From: Mycolicibacterium neoaurum
GTDB lineage: Bacteria > Actinomycetota > Actinomycetes > Mycobacteriales > Mycobacteriaceae
Direction of reading: 5' to 3'
NCBI RefSeq assembly: GCF_036946495.1
Contig: NZ_JAQIIX010000002.1
Span: 496,001-560,000, forward strand
Length of the DNA: 64,000 bases
Below, in pieces: positions 51,466-59,598 of the stretch. Within the stretch, counting starts at the first letter, position 1. Each line of letters opens with the position of its first letter. The notes under the pieces are model-generated. The model did not search any database. It saw nothing but the letters and a program-made list of their open reading frames with translations, and was not told the DNA's origin. A program made the translations under genes and the position numbers.

Positions 51466-53115
51466 CTAGCCAAATGGGTCCGGTGCCAGCTCAAACGTCG
51501 GCACATACCGGTCGAACCTCAACGGGTCTTTCGACACCAGCACGAACCTGACGCCGGCGTCGAGCAACAATTGTCGATGGTCTGCCGTGTCCCAGACCTC
51601 TTCGTAGGTCTGGTCGGTGGCCTCGGTGACCCAGCCAGCCGCACGGCTCGGCCTCGCTGCGAGCTGATCGCGTTTCGCTACCTGAGCTTTCATCCGCTCC
51701 AGCCACTGCCGTTCATCCTCCGGAGTGGTCAACAGGCCTGCATCAGACTCCATCCGCAACCGCTCAATGGTTGCTTTGACCTGCTCCAGCTCGCCGCTGT
51801 GGTCTTCACCTGGCACGAACACTCGCCGGGTGACCTCTTCGTCACCCCACAACGTCAGGAAGTACGCCTCTAGAGCTGAGTCAGCAGTGTCGGCTTTGAC
51901 GCTCATCCCATTGCAGTTCAACGGAGTTCGACCGCAGCGGTATGACCGCCACTCTCCCATCTCGCCTGATGCGAGAGACCTACGGGTGATCTGCTGCGCC
52001 AGCGAGGCTCCGCAGATCGGCTCACCGGAGCCACTGAACCCAGACTGCTTACCCTGACAGGCGGGGCACCCGGTGCAGCCGCAGAACCCGACCCCGAGCA
52101 TTGGGTTGGCCGTCTTGCTCGGTGTCCGCTGCCCGATCTTTCGGAGCGTGGCAGCCTCCTGAATCTGCTTCCACGTATCGGCGTCGAAGGTCGGAGTCCC
52201 CAGCCTGATCGGCTCGCCCTCGGCGTCGAGCACGGTCAACGCCGCCTTCCCTCGACCCGTCATCTTGAGCCCCTGAGTCCGCGGAGAGGTGAGACCATCG
52301 ATCACTGAGTTGACCGACCACGGTCGAGCCTTCGGCGGCTTTCCGTTCGCTACCCGAGCCCGGTCCATGTTCGTAAGAGCTGGCTCGTCTCGGCACTCGC
52401 AGCCCTGGACGTGGCTGCGGCTGCAACGAGGGTCGGTGTACGCCTCGTTCAGCCACGCGGCAATACGAATGAAGCTCCAGCCATCCAGCAGACGGCGAGC
52501 CATCGACGCAAGCAGAGCCTTACCGGTCTCGTCGGTGTCGAGCCCCTTGCCCTTGCCGCTCGGGTGATCAACCACCTTGAACCCAAGCGGAGGAACCCCC
52601 GAGGCCCACCGGTCCATCTGCCTGATGGCACGGTGGGCGTCCTGCGCCCTGGTCTTGAACCTGTTCAGCTCCAGCTGGGCGAAGAACGAACCGAGGTAGA
52701 CGAACAGCTCCGCCATCATCTCGTCGATGCATTTGGTCTCCCCTGGCCCCTTCGGCCGGTAGTCCAGCGTCAGCCCGTCGTCGGCGAACGCGACCATCTT
52801 GTGCCGCTCCTCGGCCCACCGGGCGAAGTCGACGCAGTGTGCAGTAGAGCGGAAAGCCCGGTCCATCTTCGACCAGACGATCACGTCCCAGGAGGCCGCG
52901 CCCTCGTCGGTGAGCCACGGCCCGAGGTCTGGCCGGTCCTCTGGTCGCTTCTCAGCGGATACGCCGAGATCCTCGAACTGGCCGACGATCTCGTAGCCCC
53001 TGGCCTCGGCCCACTTCGTAGCCGTTTCTAACTGCACCAGATGCGAGACCTTCTGCGGCCCTTGTACTACTGAGACACGGGCACCCACGAGAGCGCGCAA
53101 CGCTTGTTTTGCCAC
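51466..53115 (-). CDS. Large serine integrase
   Basis: 549-aa large serine recombinase. Catalytic domain: GARVSVVQGPQKVSHLVQ with Ser 15 as nucleophile, SKMDRAFRSTAHCVDF, and AELFVYLGSFFAQLE. The recombinase domain and zinc ribbon follow (CGCTGCPAC near residue 350, then CGRTPLNCNG), then a coiled-coil and a C-terminal tail. GTG 53115 is 13 bp inside the right core. The longer frame to 53220 runs into chromosomal DNA and is rejected. Its promoter is predicted to be complete only in the circular form (see split promoter). Confidence 0.93.
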   Translation of the reverse strand: MAKQALRALVGARVSVVQGPQKVSHLVQLETATKWAEARGYEIVGQFEDLGVSAEKRPEDRPDLGPWLTDEGAASWDVIVWSKMDRAFRSTAHCVDFARWAEERHKMVAFADDGLTLDYRPKGPGETKCIDEMMAELFVYLGSFFAQLELNRFKTRAQDAHRAIRQMDRWASGVPPLGFKVVDHPSGKGKGLDTDETGKALLASMARRLLDGWSFIRIAAWLNEAYTDPRCSRSHVQGCECRDEPALTNMDRARVANGKPPKARPWSVNSVIDGLTSPRTQGLKMTGRGKAALTVLDAEGEPIRLGTPTFDADTWKQIQEAATLRKIGQRTPSKTANPMLGVGFCGCTGCPACQGKQSGFSGSGEPICGASLAQQITRRSLASGEMGEWRSYRCGRTPLNCNGMSVKADTADSALEAYFLTLWGDEEVTRRVFVPGEDHSGELEQVKATIERLRMESDAGLLTTPEDERQWLERMKAQVAKRDQLAARPSRAAGWVTEATDQTYEEVWDTADHRQLLLDAGVRFVLVSKDPLRFDRYVPTFELAPDPFG

Positions 53116-53122
53116 GTTCGCA

Positions 53123-53128
53123 ATCGTA
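53123..53128 (-). promoter_or_regulatory. -10 half (TACGAT) of the split integrase promoter
   Basis: TACGAT on the minus strand ends 7 nt before integrase GTG 53115, the leaderless spacing. Its first base is the edge of the att core. At the -35 position in the integrated form (53152-53147) the chromosome offers only TGATGC, matching one of six TTGACA bases. Confidence 0.6.
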
Positions 53129-53142
53129 TCGGGATCTGCTGA
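53128..53142. repeat. attR core, right copy of 15-bp direct repeat
   Basis: ATCGGGATCTGCTGA, identical to 42438-42452. Chromosomal glycosylase codons lie to its right and element sequence to its left. Confidence 0.88.
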
Positions 53143-53306
53143 TCCAGCATCATCCCGACCAGCAGCGCGAACGGGTTCGATTCGAGTAACGCGTCCGACG
53201 CTGGATCTTGGGTCAGGCACAGATTCCCGGTCATACCGGCAAGCCTACGACGTCCAATTTGGCCAGAAGCGCCGGCAGCGCGCCGACTCCTGCCAGACTG
53301 GCAGAC

Positions 53307-54545
53307 ATGAGCGCGGCGACCGCGGTGCTGCAACGGCTCCCCGAGATCAGGGCCTGGCAAGAGGACCTCTACCGCGATCTGCACCGGCACCCCGAGCTGT
53401 CCCATCACGAACACCGCACCGCGCAGCTGGTCGCCGACCGATTGCGTGCCGCCGGTTACGACGTGCACGAACGGATCGGAGGAACCGGGGTCGTCGGCAT
53501 CCTGCGCAACGGCAGCGGCGGGTCGGTGCTGCTGCGCGCCGATATGGATGCGCTACCCGTCCAGGAGTCCACCGGCCTTCCCTATGCGAGCACCGTGCGC
53601 AGCGGCGAGGTGCCCGTCATGCACGCCTGCGGTCACGATGTGCATGTCACCTGCCTGCTCGGCGCCGCGACCTTGCTCGCCGGCGCCACCGCACAGTGGT
53701 CCGGGACCGTGATCGCCCTCTTTCAGCCCGCCGAGGAGACCGGCGACGGTGCCCGCGGCATGGTCGAGGGCGGCCTGGTCGATCTTCTGCCCCCGGTGGA
53801 TGTCGCGCTGGCCCAACATGTTTTCCCGATACCGGCAGGCCGGGCCGCCACGCATTCCGGCCCGTTTCTCGCTGCCGCCGACAGCATCCGGATCACTGTC
53901 TACGGGCGTGGCGCGCACGGCTCGATGCCGCAGGCCGGGGTCGACCCCGTGGTCCTCGCGGCGATGATCGTGCTGCGCCTTCAGACCATCGTGTCCCGGG
54001 AGGTCGCCGCCACCGACACCGTAGTCCTGACCGTCGGCTCCATTCACGCCGGGAGCAAGAGCAACGTGATCTCCGACCGCGCGGTGCTCGAGGTCAACCT
54101 GCGGACCTATGACGACGGGGTCCGCGACGCCGTGTTGGCCGCCATCCGGCGCGTCGTCACCGCCGAATGCCAGGCATCGAATTCTCCTCGAGAACCCGAT
54201 TTCGAGCTGTACGACCGGTTCCCGCCGACCGTCAACGACGAAACGGTCACCGACCGCGTCGGCCACGCCTTCGCCGAGTTCTTCGGCGAGCGGCACGGAC
54301 CGATCGGGTCCGGCGCGGCCAGCGAAGACTTCAGCGACCTCCCCCGTGCGCTCGGCGCGCCGTATACCCTCTGGGGTATCGGCGGCATCGACGAACGGCT
54401 GTACCGCGAGGCGGTCGACTCCGGCCGTGTCGCCCAGGACATCCCGGTCAATCACTCACCGACATTCGCCCCCGTCATCCAGCCCACATTGGACACCGGC
54501 ACCCAGGCCCTCGTTGTCGCCGCGCTGGCATGGCTGGCGACGTAG
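53307..54545 (+). CDS. M20-family amidohydrolase (aminoacylase/hippurate-hydrolase type)
   Basis: 412-aa metallopeptidase-like amidohydrolase. Metal ligands: LRADMDALPVQE, HACGHDVHVTCLLGAA and QPAEETGDGARGM, which include the catalytic Glu-Glu pair, and a late SEDFSDLPRALGAPYTLWGIG. It hydrolyses N-acyl or N-carbamoyl amino acid-like substrates; the specific one is unknown. The start ATG 53307 is 72 bp from the divergent stranded glycosylase start. This is chromosomal backbone right of the element. Confidence 0.87.
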   Translation: MSAATAVLQRLPEIRAWQEDLYRDLHRHPELSHHEHRTAQLVADRLRAAGYDVHERIGGTGVVGILRNGSGGSVLLRADMDALPVQESTGLPYASTVRSGEVPVMHACGHDVHVTCLLGAATLLAGATAQWSGTVIALFQPAEETGDGARGMVEGGLVDLLPPVDVALAQHVFPIPAGRAATHSGPFLAAADSIRITVYGRGAHGSMPQAGVDPVVLAAMIVLRLQTIVSREVAATDTVVLTVGSIHAGSKSNVISDRAVLEVNLRTYDDGVRDAVLAAIRRVVTAECQASNSPREPDFELYDRFPPTVNDETVTDRVGHAFAEFFGERHGPIGSGAASEDFSDLPRALGAPYTLWGIGGIDERLYREAVDSGRVAQDIPVNHSPTFAPVIQPTLDTGTQALVVAALAWLAT

Positions 54546-54653
54546 GTCCCGTCGGCGCCGGCGCCCGTACTCCATAAAGGCGATTCGGCAGACGATCTCG
54601 GCACCTTATGCGACTGTGATGTCCTGACCAGCACACAACCGGAGGAGACGGCC

Positions 54654-54968
54654 ATGAGACGCGGGATCGCACCGCTGCTGACGGTCACCGCGGCCGCCAT
54701 CGCCGCGGCCGCATCGATCACGTTCGCCGGCAACGCCCAGGCCATCCCTGACCAGGGCACCCCTGCCTTCGACGAGTACATGGCCGGCCTGCAGCGCAAC
54801 GGCTACAACCTCAACCCCGACACCGCCTGGCGCGCCATGCACCAGGCATGCGTCGGCGGCTTGCCCGGCTACATCGGTCTGGAGCTCGCCGCCCAGGGCG
54901 CGGTTGGCCCCGGCGCCCAGGAGCGGGTGTTCGACGTGGCCAGGAAGTACGCCTGCCCCGTTCAGTAG
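54654..54968 (+). CDS. DUF732 secreted protein
   Basis: 104-aa small secreted protein with signal peptide MRRGIAPLLTVTAAAIAAA ending near GNAQA (residue 25). The mature DUF732 domain includes DEYMAGLQRNGYNLNPDTA and paired cysteines (HQACVGG and KYACPVQ) likely forming one disulfide. DUF732 proteins are abundant in mycobacteria and of unknown function. GGAGGAG precedes the ATG. Confidence 0.82.
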   Translation: MRRGIAPLLTVTAAAIAAAASITFAGNAQAIPDQGTPAFDEYMAGLQRNGYNLNPDTAWRAMHQACVGGLPGYIGLELAAQGAVGPGAQERVFDVARKYACPVQ

Positions 54969-54995
54969 TCCCCACGGCATAGGGTTGGCGCCACC

Positions 54996-56211
54996 ATGTC
55001 GGGTCAGCTCACGGTCGCGCTGGCCGCGACGCTGCTGCTGGCGGCGCTCGCGGCGGTGTTCGTGGTGCGCACACCGGCGCGTGGTGGCCACGCCCACCGA
55101 GCGGGCCGTGCATGCCGCGCTGCACACCGCCTCGCTCGCCGCACGGGCCCTGCGCCGGGGCCTGGACACCGAATCGGCCGCCACCGCAGCACCGTTCCTT
55201 CGCGATCTCACCGGCACCGACGGGGTCGCCCTGTTCGACGGCGACGGACAGCTGCTCGCCGCCGACCCGGAGGACAAGTTCATCTGGCGGCGCAGCGTCG
55301 GCGACACCGCGGCGACCGCCGCCGCGGCCTCCATCGCCGGCGAACGCCGGGTTCTCGACGATATCGACACCACGACGGTGGTGGCCCAACCGCTGCTGGC
55401 CGAGGCCGGCGATGTCCTCGGGGTGCTGGTCGTCGTCACCACCGGCACACCGGGACCCGGCATGCTCGGCGCCATCGGCGAGGTGGCCCGCTACGCCGCC
55501 AGTCAAATCGAATTGGCCGAGCTGGACGCCTCCCGCGCCCGCCTCGACAAGGCCGAGGTGCTGGCCCTGCGCGCGCAGATCAGTCCGCATTTCATCTACA
55601 ACGCACTCAACACCATCGCCTCATTCGTGCGCACCGACCCGACCCGCGCCCGCGAACTCATCCTGGAATTCGCCGATTTCACCCGCTACTCGTTCCGTGC
55701 GGCCGGGCAGTACACCACCCTGGCCGAGGAGCTGCGCAATATCGACCGCTACCTGACGCTGGAGCGCGCACGGTTCGGTACCGCGTTGACGGTGCGCCTG
55801 CAGGTGGCCCCCGAGGTGCTCAATGTGGTGGTGCCGTTCCTCGCGTTACAGCCGCTGGTGGAGAACGCGGTCCGGCACGGCCTGGCCGGGCGGGGCGGCG
55901 GTTCGGTGGAGATCATCGCCAACGACGCCGGCTCGGACTGCGTCATCACCGTCGAGGACGACGGCGCCGGAATGGATCCCGACACCCTGCGGTCCGGGCC
56001 TGGTGACGCGCTGGCCGAACGCACCCCGTCCGTCGGACACGATCAGTCCGCACACGTCGGCCTGACCAATGTCGACCATCGGCTGCGCGCGGCGTTCGGC
56101 AACGATTACGGTCTGGTGGTCGAAACGGCGATCGGAGCGGGGACAAAAGTCATCATGCGGGTACCGAAATTCCGGTCCGGCGTACGGGCCGACGGAGGTG
56201 GTTTCGGGTGA
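54996..56211 (+). CDS. LytS-family sensor histidine kinase, membrane anchor frameshifted
   Basis: The body (from GTG 55081) is a GAF-like sensor domain followed by the LytS-type kinase: RAQISPHFIYNALNTIASF with the phospho-acceptor His, and the HATPase boxes PLVENAVRHGLAGRG and VEDDGAGMD. ATG 54996 opens a transmembrane helix MSGQLTVALAATLLLAALAA, but its frame leaves the kinase frame near 55075-55083; a 1-nt insertion or 2-nt loss there would join them as one protein. As written, the kinase is either soluble (from 55081) or the gene is damaged. Stop overlaps the response regulator as GTGA. Confidence 0.72.
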
Positions 56212-56987
56212 GCGCCGAGCTGACCGTGCTCGCCGTCGACGACGAGGCGCCCGCCCTGGACGAATTGGCCTACCTGCTGGGCGAACATGGCGATATCGCC
56301 ACCGTCCACACCGCGTCCGATGCCACCTCCGCGCTGCGCGAGCTCAACGCCCACACCATCGATGCGGTCTTCCTCGACATCAACATGCCGGGCCTGTCGG
56401 GTATCGAGCTGGCCGGGGTGCTGACCAATTTCGCCCATCGTCCCGCCGTGGTGTTCGTGACCGCCCATGATGACAAGGCGGTCGCGGCCTTCGATGTCGG
56501 CGCGCTGGATTACTTGCTCAAGCCGATCCGGCAGAACCGCCTCGACGAGGCGGTGCGACGGGTGGCCACCGCCAGGACCACCGACGCGCCGGACGAGGAC
56601 GCCCACGATTCCGATGTCATCCCTGCCGAACTCGGTGGCATCACCCACCTGGTGCCCAGGGAGAGCATCGGCTGGGTGGAGGCCGAGGGCGACTATGCCC
56701 GGCTGCACTCGGCCACCGGCGCGCACCTGGTGCGAATACCGTTGAGCACCTTGGAGACCCGCTGGCGCGATCACGGTTTCCAGCGCATCCACCGGTCCTA
56801 TCTGGTGTCACTGCGGATGGTCACCGGATTGCGCACCGCCGACGGTGCGGTCCTGGTCCGGTTGCGCGCCAACGGGTCCTCACCGGCGGTGGAGCTGCCG
56901 GTGAGCCGGCGCCAGGCACGGGAGTTGCGCGACCGGCTGGTCCGCGACCCGATGCGCAACCTGAAACCGGCGGGCGCCGATGAATGA
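56208..56987 (+). CDS. LytTR-type response regulator
   Basis: 259-aa response regulator. Receiver domain: LAVDDEAPALDELA (acidic pocket), FLDINMPGLSGIE with the phospho-Asp, FVTAHDD and YLLKPI. C-terminal LytTR DNA-binding domain about residues 150-250, with IGWVEAEGDYARLHS and FQRIHRSYLVSLRMV. GTG overlaps the kinase stop, forming a classic LytSR/BtsSR-like pair. Such systems in other bacteria control carboxylate transporters, matching the symporters downstream. Confidence 0.9.
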   Translation: MSAELTVLAVDDEAPALDELAYLLGEHGDIATVHTASDATSALRELNAHTIDAVFLDINMPGLSGIELAGVLTNFAHRPAVVFVTAHDDKAVAAFDVGALDYLLKPIRQNRLDEAVRRVATARTTDAPDEDAHDSDVIPAELGGITHLVPRESIGWVEAEGDYARLHSATGAHLVRIPLSTLETRWRDHGFQRIHRSYLVSLRMVTGLRTADGAVLVRLRANGSSPAVELPVSRRQARELRDRLVRDPMRNLKPAGADE

Positions 56988-57363
56988 GCGCCCGACGCCC
57001 CATACCCGGCCCGCCGGTGCCCGCCAGCGTGTGGTGTTGGCCCACCGGCGCGGCGCGCGGATGGTCCGCACCCGCGTCGAGGTGCAGGAGCAGACCCAGG
57101 TCGGTGACGCCCTGGTGCGCGGGTTGGTCCGTGCGCAACTCGGGCTGGCCCTGCGCCTGAGCGTGGTCGTGGTGTGCGCGGTCGGCGGCATCCTGGTGCT
57201 CACCGCCGCACTTCCCGACCTGACCGTGCTCGGGATGCGGCTGAATTGGCTGCTGCTGGCCATCCTGGCGTTCCCCATGCTCTACGCGGTCGGCAGCCTC
57301 TACGTGCGCCTGGCCGAGCAGGCCGAACGCGATTTCGTCCGCGTCGTCGACAGCGAACCGTGA
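56980..57363 (+). CDS. Small membrane protein ahead of symporter
   Basis: 127-aa protein with a basic N-terminus and two hydrophobic helices (LGLALRLSVVVVCAVGGILV and LNWLLLAILAFPMLYAVGSL). It overlaps the response regulator by eight bases and the symporter by GTGA. It occupies the place of the DUF485-type partner protein that often precedes SSS carboxylate symporters, but its sequence is not clearly DUF485. Probably an accessory subunit. Confidence 0.7.
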   Translation: MNERPTPHTRPAGARQRVVLAHRRGARMVRTRVEVQEQTQVGDALVRGLVRAQLGLALRLSVVVVCAVGGILVLTAALPDLTVLGMRLNWLLLAILAFPMLYAVGSLYVRLAEQAERDFVRVVDSEP

Positions 57364-59090
57364 CCGGCTCACCGCTGACGGCGGCCGCGCTGCTGGCCGC
57401 GGCGATCGCCACCGTGGCGATCGGCAGCTGGGGGGTGCGGCTGTCGCGCACCACCTCCGATTTCCTGGTGGCCTCGCGCAGCGTCGGACCGCGCTGGAAC
57501 GCGGCCGCGATCTCCGGTGAATATCTTTCCGCCGCATCCTTTCTGGGTGTCGCGGGGCTGATCGCGAAGTACGGTGCCGATGCACTGTGGTATCCGGTCG
57601 GCTTCACCGCCGGTTACCTCGGCCTGCTGTTGTTCGTCGCCGCGCCGCTGCGTCGGTCCGGCGCCTACACCGTGCCCGACTTCGCCGAGTTCCGGCTGGG
57701 CTCACCGCGTCTGCGCAAGGTTGCGATGCTCGTGGTGGTCGTGGTCTGCCTGTTCTACCTCGCCCCGCAGTACCAAGGTGCCGGGCTGGCATTGAAAACG
57801 CTGCTCGGCATGCCGGTGTGGATCGGCCCGATACTGGTCGGTGCCATCGTCATCACCAATGTGGTCGGCGGGGGCATGCGGTCGATCACCTTCGTGCAGG
57901 CCTTCCAGTACTGGCTCAAACTGACCGCGGTCGCCATCCCCGCCTTGGCGCTGCTCGGCCTGTTCCTCAGTGACCGCGGCGAACTCGGCGGGCCGTTGTC
58001 ACCGAGTGTGGAGCAGCAGACCACCGTGCTGGTCGAGACCGACGTGGTGGTCCAGGTGATCGACCCGGCCGGTATCACCATCACCGGCGAGTTGGACGGT
58101 AACGCCGTGCGCGACAGCGGTTTCGGCACCCCAGGGCAGCACACGCTCGGTGCCGACACCCGACTCACCCTGGCCGCCGGCGCGGCAACGCCCGTGGTCG
58201 CGGGCACCCCGGGCACCGGCAGCGAATGGATCGCCTCGGGTACCGGACTCGGTGGCGAGCACCCGCTGTATCAGGTGCTGTCGATCATCATCGCGACGTT
58301 CCTGGGCACTATGGGTCTGCCGCATGTGTTGGTGCGCTTCTATACCAACCCCGATGGACGCGCCGCCCGCCGGACCGCGCTGGCGGTGATCGCCCTGCTG
58401 TCGCTGTTCTACCTGTTCCCCATCCTGCTCGGCGTCTTCTCGCGCCTGTACGTGCCGCAACTGCTCATCACCGGAACCGCCGACGCCGCAGTGCTGTTGG
58501 CTCCCGGCGCGGCCATCGGTGGCATCTTCGGCGAGCTGTTGGCCGCCCTGGTGGCCGCGGGTGCCATCGCCGCGTTCCTGGCGACATCCTCGGGACTGCT
58601 GGTCAGCATCGCCGGCGCGCTGGCCACCGATGTGCTGCGGGGCCGGGTCCGCGATTTCCGGGTGGCCGCGGTCATCGGCGGGCTCATCCCGATTCCGTTG
58701 TCGCTGCTGGTGTCCGACCTGGAACTGTCCCGGACGGTGGGCCTGGCATTCGCCGTCGCCGCCTCCACACTGTGCCCGTTGCTGGTGCTCGGCATCTGGT
58801 GGCGCGGCCTGACCGCGACCGGGGCCGCCTGCGGACTGGCCGTCGGCGGCATGGTCTGCGGCGGCGCGGTGTTGGTGGCCATCACCGGGGCCGTCGACGA
58901 GCACGCGCTCGGTGGCTGGCCCGCGGTGATGATCGGCTACCCGGCGGCGGTCAGCGTGCCGGTGGCCTTCGCGACGATGATCCTGGTCAGCCGATTCACC
59001 AAGGCCACCCCGGGCGTCGCGCAGATCTTCGCCAGGATGCACGTGCCCGAACGTCTGGGCTTGGGAATCGAGCGCCTGCCCGGCGCATGA
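57360..59090 (+). CDS. SSS-family solute:cation symporter 1
   Basis: 576-aa sodium/solute symporter of the acetate/pyruvate type (ActP/MctC-like), about 13 helices. AAISGEYLSAASFLGVAGLI is the family N-terminal signature and TMGLPHVLVRFYTNPDGRAA the conserved central loop. An unusually long extracytoplasmic insert (about residues 215-300, with VEQQTTVLVETDVVV and AAGAATPVVAG) separates helices 6 and 7. GTG 57360 overlaps the previous gene. Probably controlled by the adjacent two-component system. Confidence 0.85.
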   Translation: MTGSPLTAAALLAAAIATVAIGSWGVRLSRTTSDFLVASRSVGPRWNAAAISGEYLSAASFLGVAGLIAKYGADALWYPVGFTAGYLGLLLFVAAPLRRSGAYTVPDFAEFRLGSPRLRKVAMLVVVVVCLFYLAPQYQGAGLALKTLLGMPVWIGPILVGAIVITNVVGGGMRSITFVQAFQYWLKLTAVAIPALALLGLFLSDRGELGGPLSPSVEQQTTVLVETDVVVQVIDPAGITITGELDGNAVRDSGFGTPGQHTLGADTRLTLAAGAATPVVAGTPGTGSEWIASGTGLGGEHPLYQVLSIIIATFLGTMGLPHVLVRFYTNPDGRAARRTALAVIALLSLFYLFPILLGVFSRLYVPQLLITGTADAAVLLAPGAAIGGIFGELLAALVAAGAIAAFLATSSGLLVSIAGALATDVLRGRVRDFRVAAVIGGLIPIPLSLLVSDLELSRTVGLAFAVAASTLCPLLVLGIWWRGLTATGAACGLAVGGMVCGGAVLVAITGAVDEHALGGWPAVMIGYPAAVSVPVAFATMILVSRFTKATPGVAQIFARMHVPERLGLGIERLPGA

Positions 59091-59256
59091 CGCCGGCCCG
59101 CCGGGCACCGAACCGCTCATCGTGGTCAGCGCGCCGTTCACCGCAGCGCATCCGGCGTCCGACAGGTTGACCTCGGATGACGCTTCGAATGTGATGTGAG
59201 TCTCAATACGCTCTGACCACGCTGCGTAACACACTCGATCAGTCAGGAGCAATACG

Positions 59257-59598
59257 GTGCCCACCACCGAAAGCCGACCGGCCCCCACCGGTCAAGAGTT
59301 CATCGCCATGCAGGCGAGCCCGGAATTCCAGGAGTTGCGCAGTCGGCTGCGCCGGTTCGTCTTTCCCATGACGGCCTTCTTCCTGGTCTGGTACGCGGTT
59401 TACGTACTGCTGGGCGCCTTCGCCCACGACTTCATGGCCACCAAGGTCTTCGGTGACGTCAACATCGGGTTGATCATCGGCCTCGGCCAGTTCCTCACCA
59501 CCTTCGTGATCACCGGTCTGTACGTCCGGTTCGCCAACCGTGAGCTGGATCCGCGCGCCGCCGCGATCCGCGAGGAGCTGGAAGGGCCGGCCCAGTGA
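59257..59598 (+). CDS. DUF485 membrane protein
   Basis: 113-aa protein with two hydrophobic helices (FFLVWYAVYVLLGAFAHDFM and IGLGQFLTTFVITGLYVRFA). The N-terminal helix QASPEFQELRSRLRRFVFPM is the DUF485 signature. DUF485 proteins pair with ActP-type acetate/carboxylate symporters, and the next gene starts inside its stop (GTGA). GTG 59257 start. A 166-bp gap upstream separates it from the first symporter. Confidence 0.85.
   Translation: MPTTESRPAPTGQEFIAMQASPEFQELRSRLRRFVFPMTAFFLVWYAVYVLLGAFAHDFMATKVFGDVNIGLIIGLGQFLTTFVITGLYVRFANRELDPRAAAIREELEGPAQ

Larger units (their letters stand above)
42438..53142. mobile_element. Integrative element carrying serine integrase, Prim-Pol and defence-like cargo
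   Basis: About 10.7 kb bounded by 15-bp direct repeats, inserted in a HhH-GPD repair gene whose true 5' end is stranded at the right junction (53067-53234). Element genes: large serine integrase beside attR, Prim-Pol replication protein, serine resolvase, lipoprotein, a small ORF and a four-gene methyltransferase/SMC/middle-component/nuclease operon. No capsid, tail, lysis or conjugation genes are seen, so it is an integrative plasmid-like or phage-satellite-like element rather than a full prophage. The cargo region is visibly less GC-rich than the chromosome. Confidence 0.9.
53067..53234 (-). pseudogene. Stranded 5' end of the host HhH-GPD gene
   Basis: ATG 53234 begins MTGNLCLTQDPASDALLESN, the native start of the interrupted gene, reaching DQQIP at attR. 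It then runs 20 codons into the integrase region in another frame and stops. TAGGCT lies 7 nt before the ATG, indicating the native leaderless promoter still fires. Reading through the deduced attB restores the glycosylase with the chromosomal remainder at 41960-42438. Confidence 0.85.

Noticed and set aside
42438..53142. Complete prophage
   Set aside because: No terminase, portal, capsid, tail or lysis genes found between the att cores.
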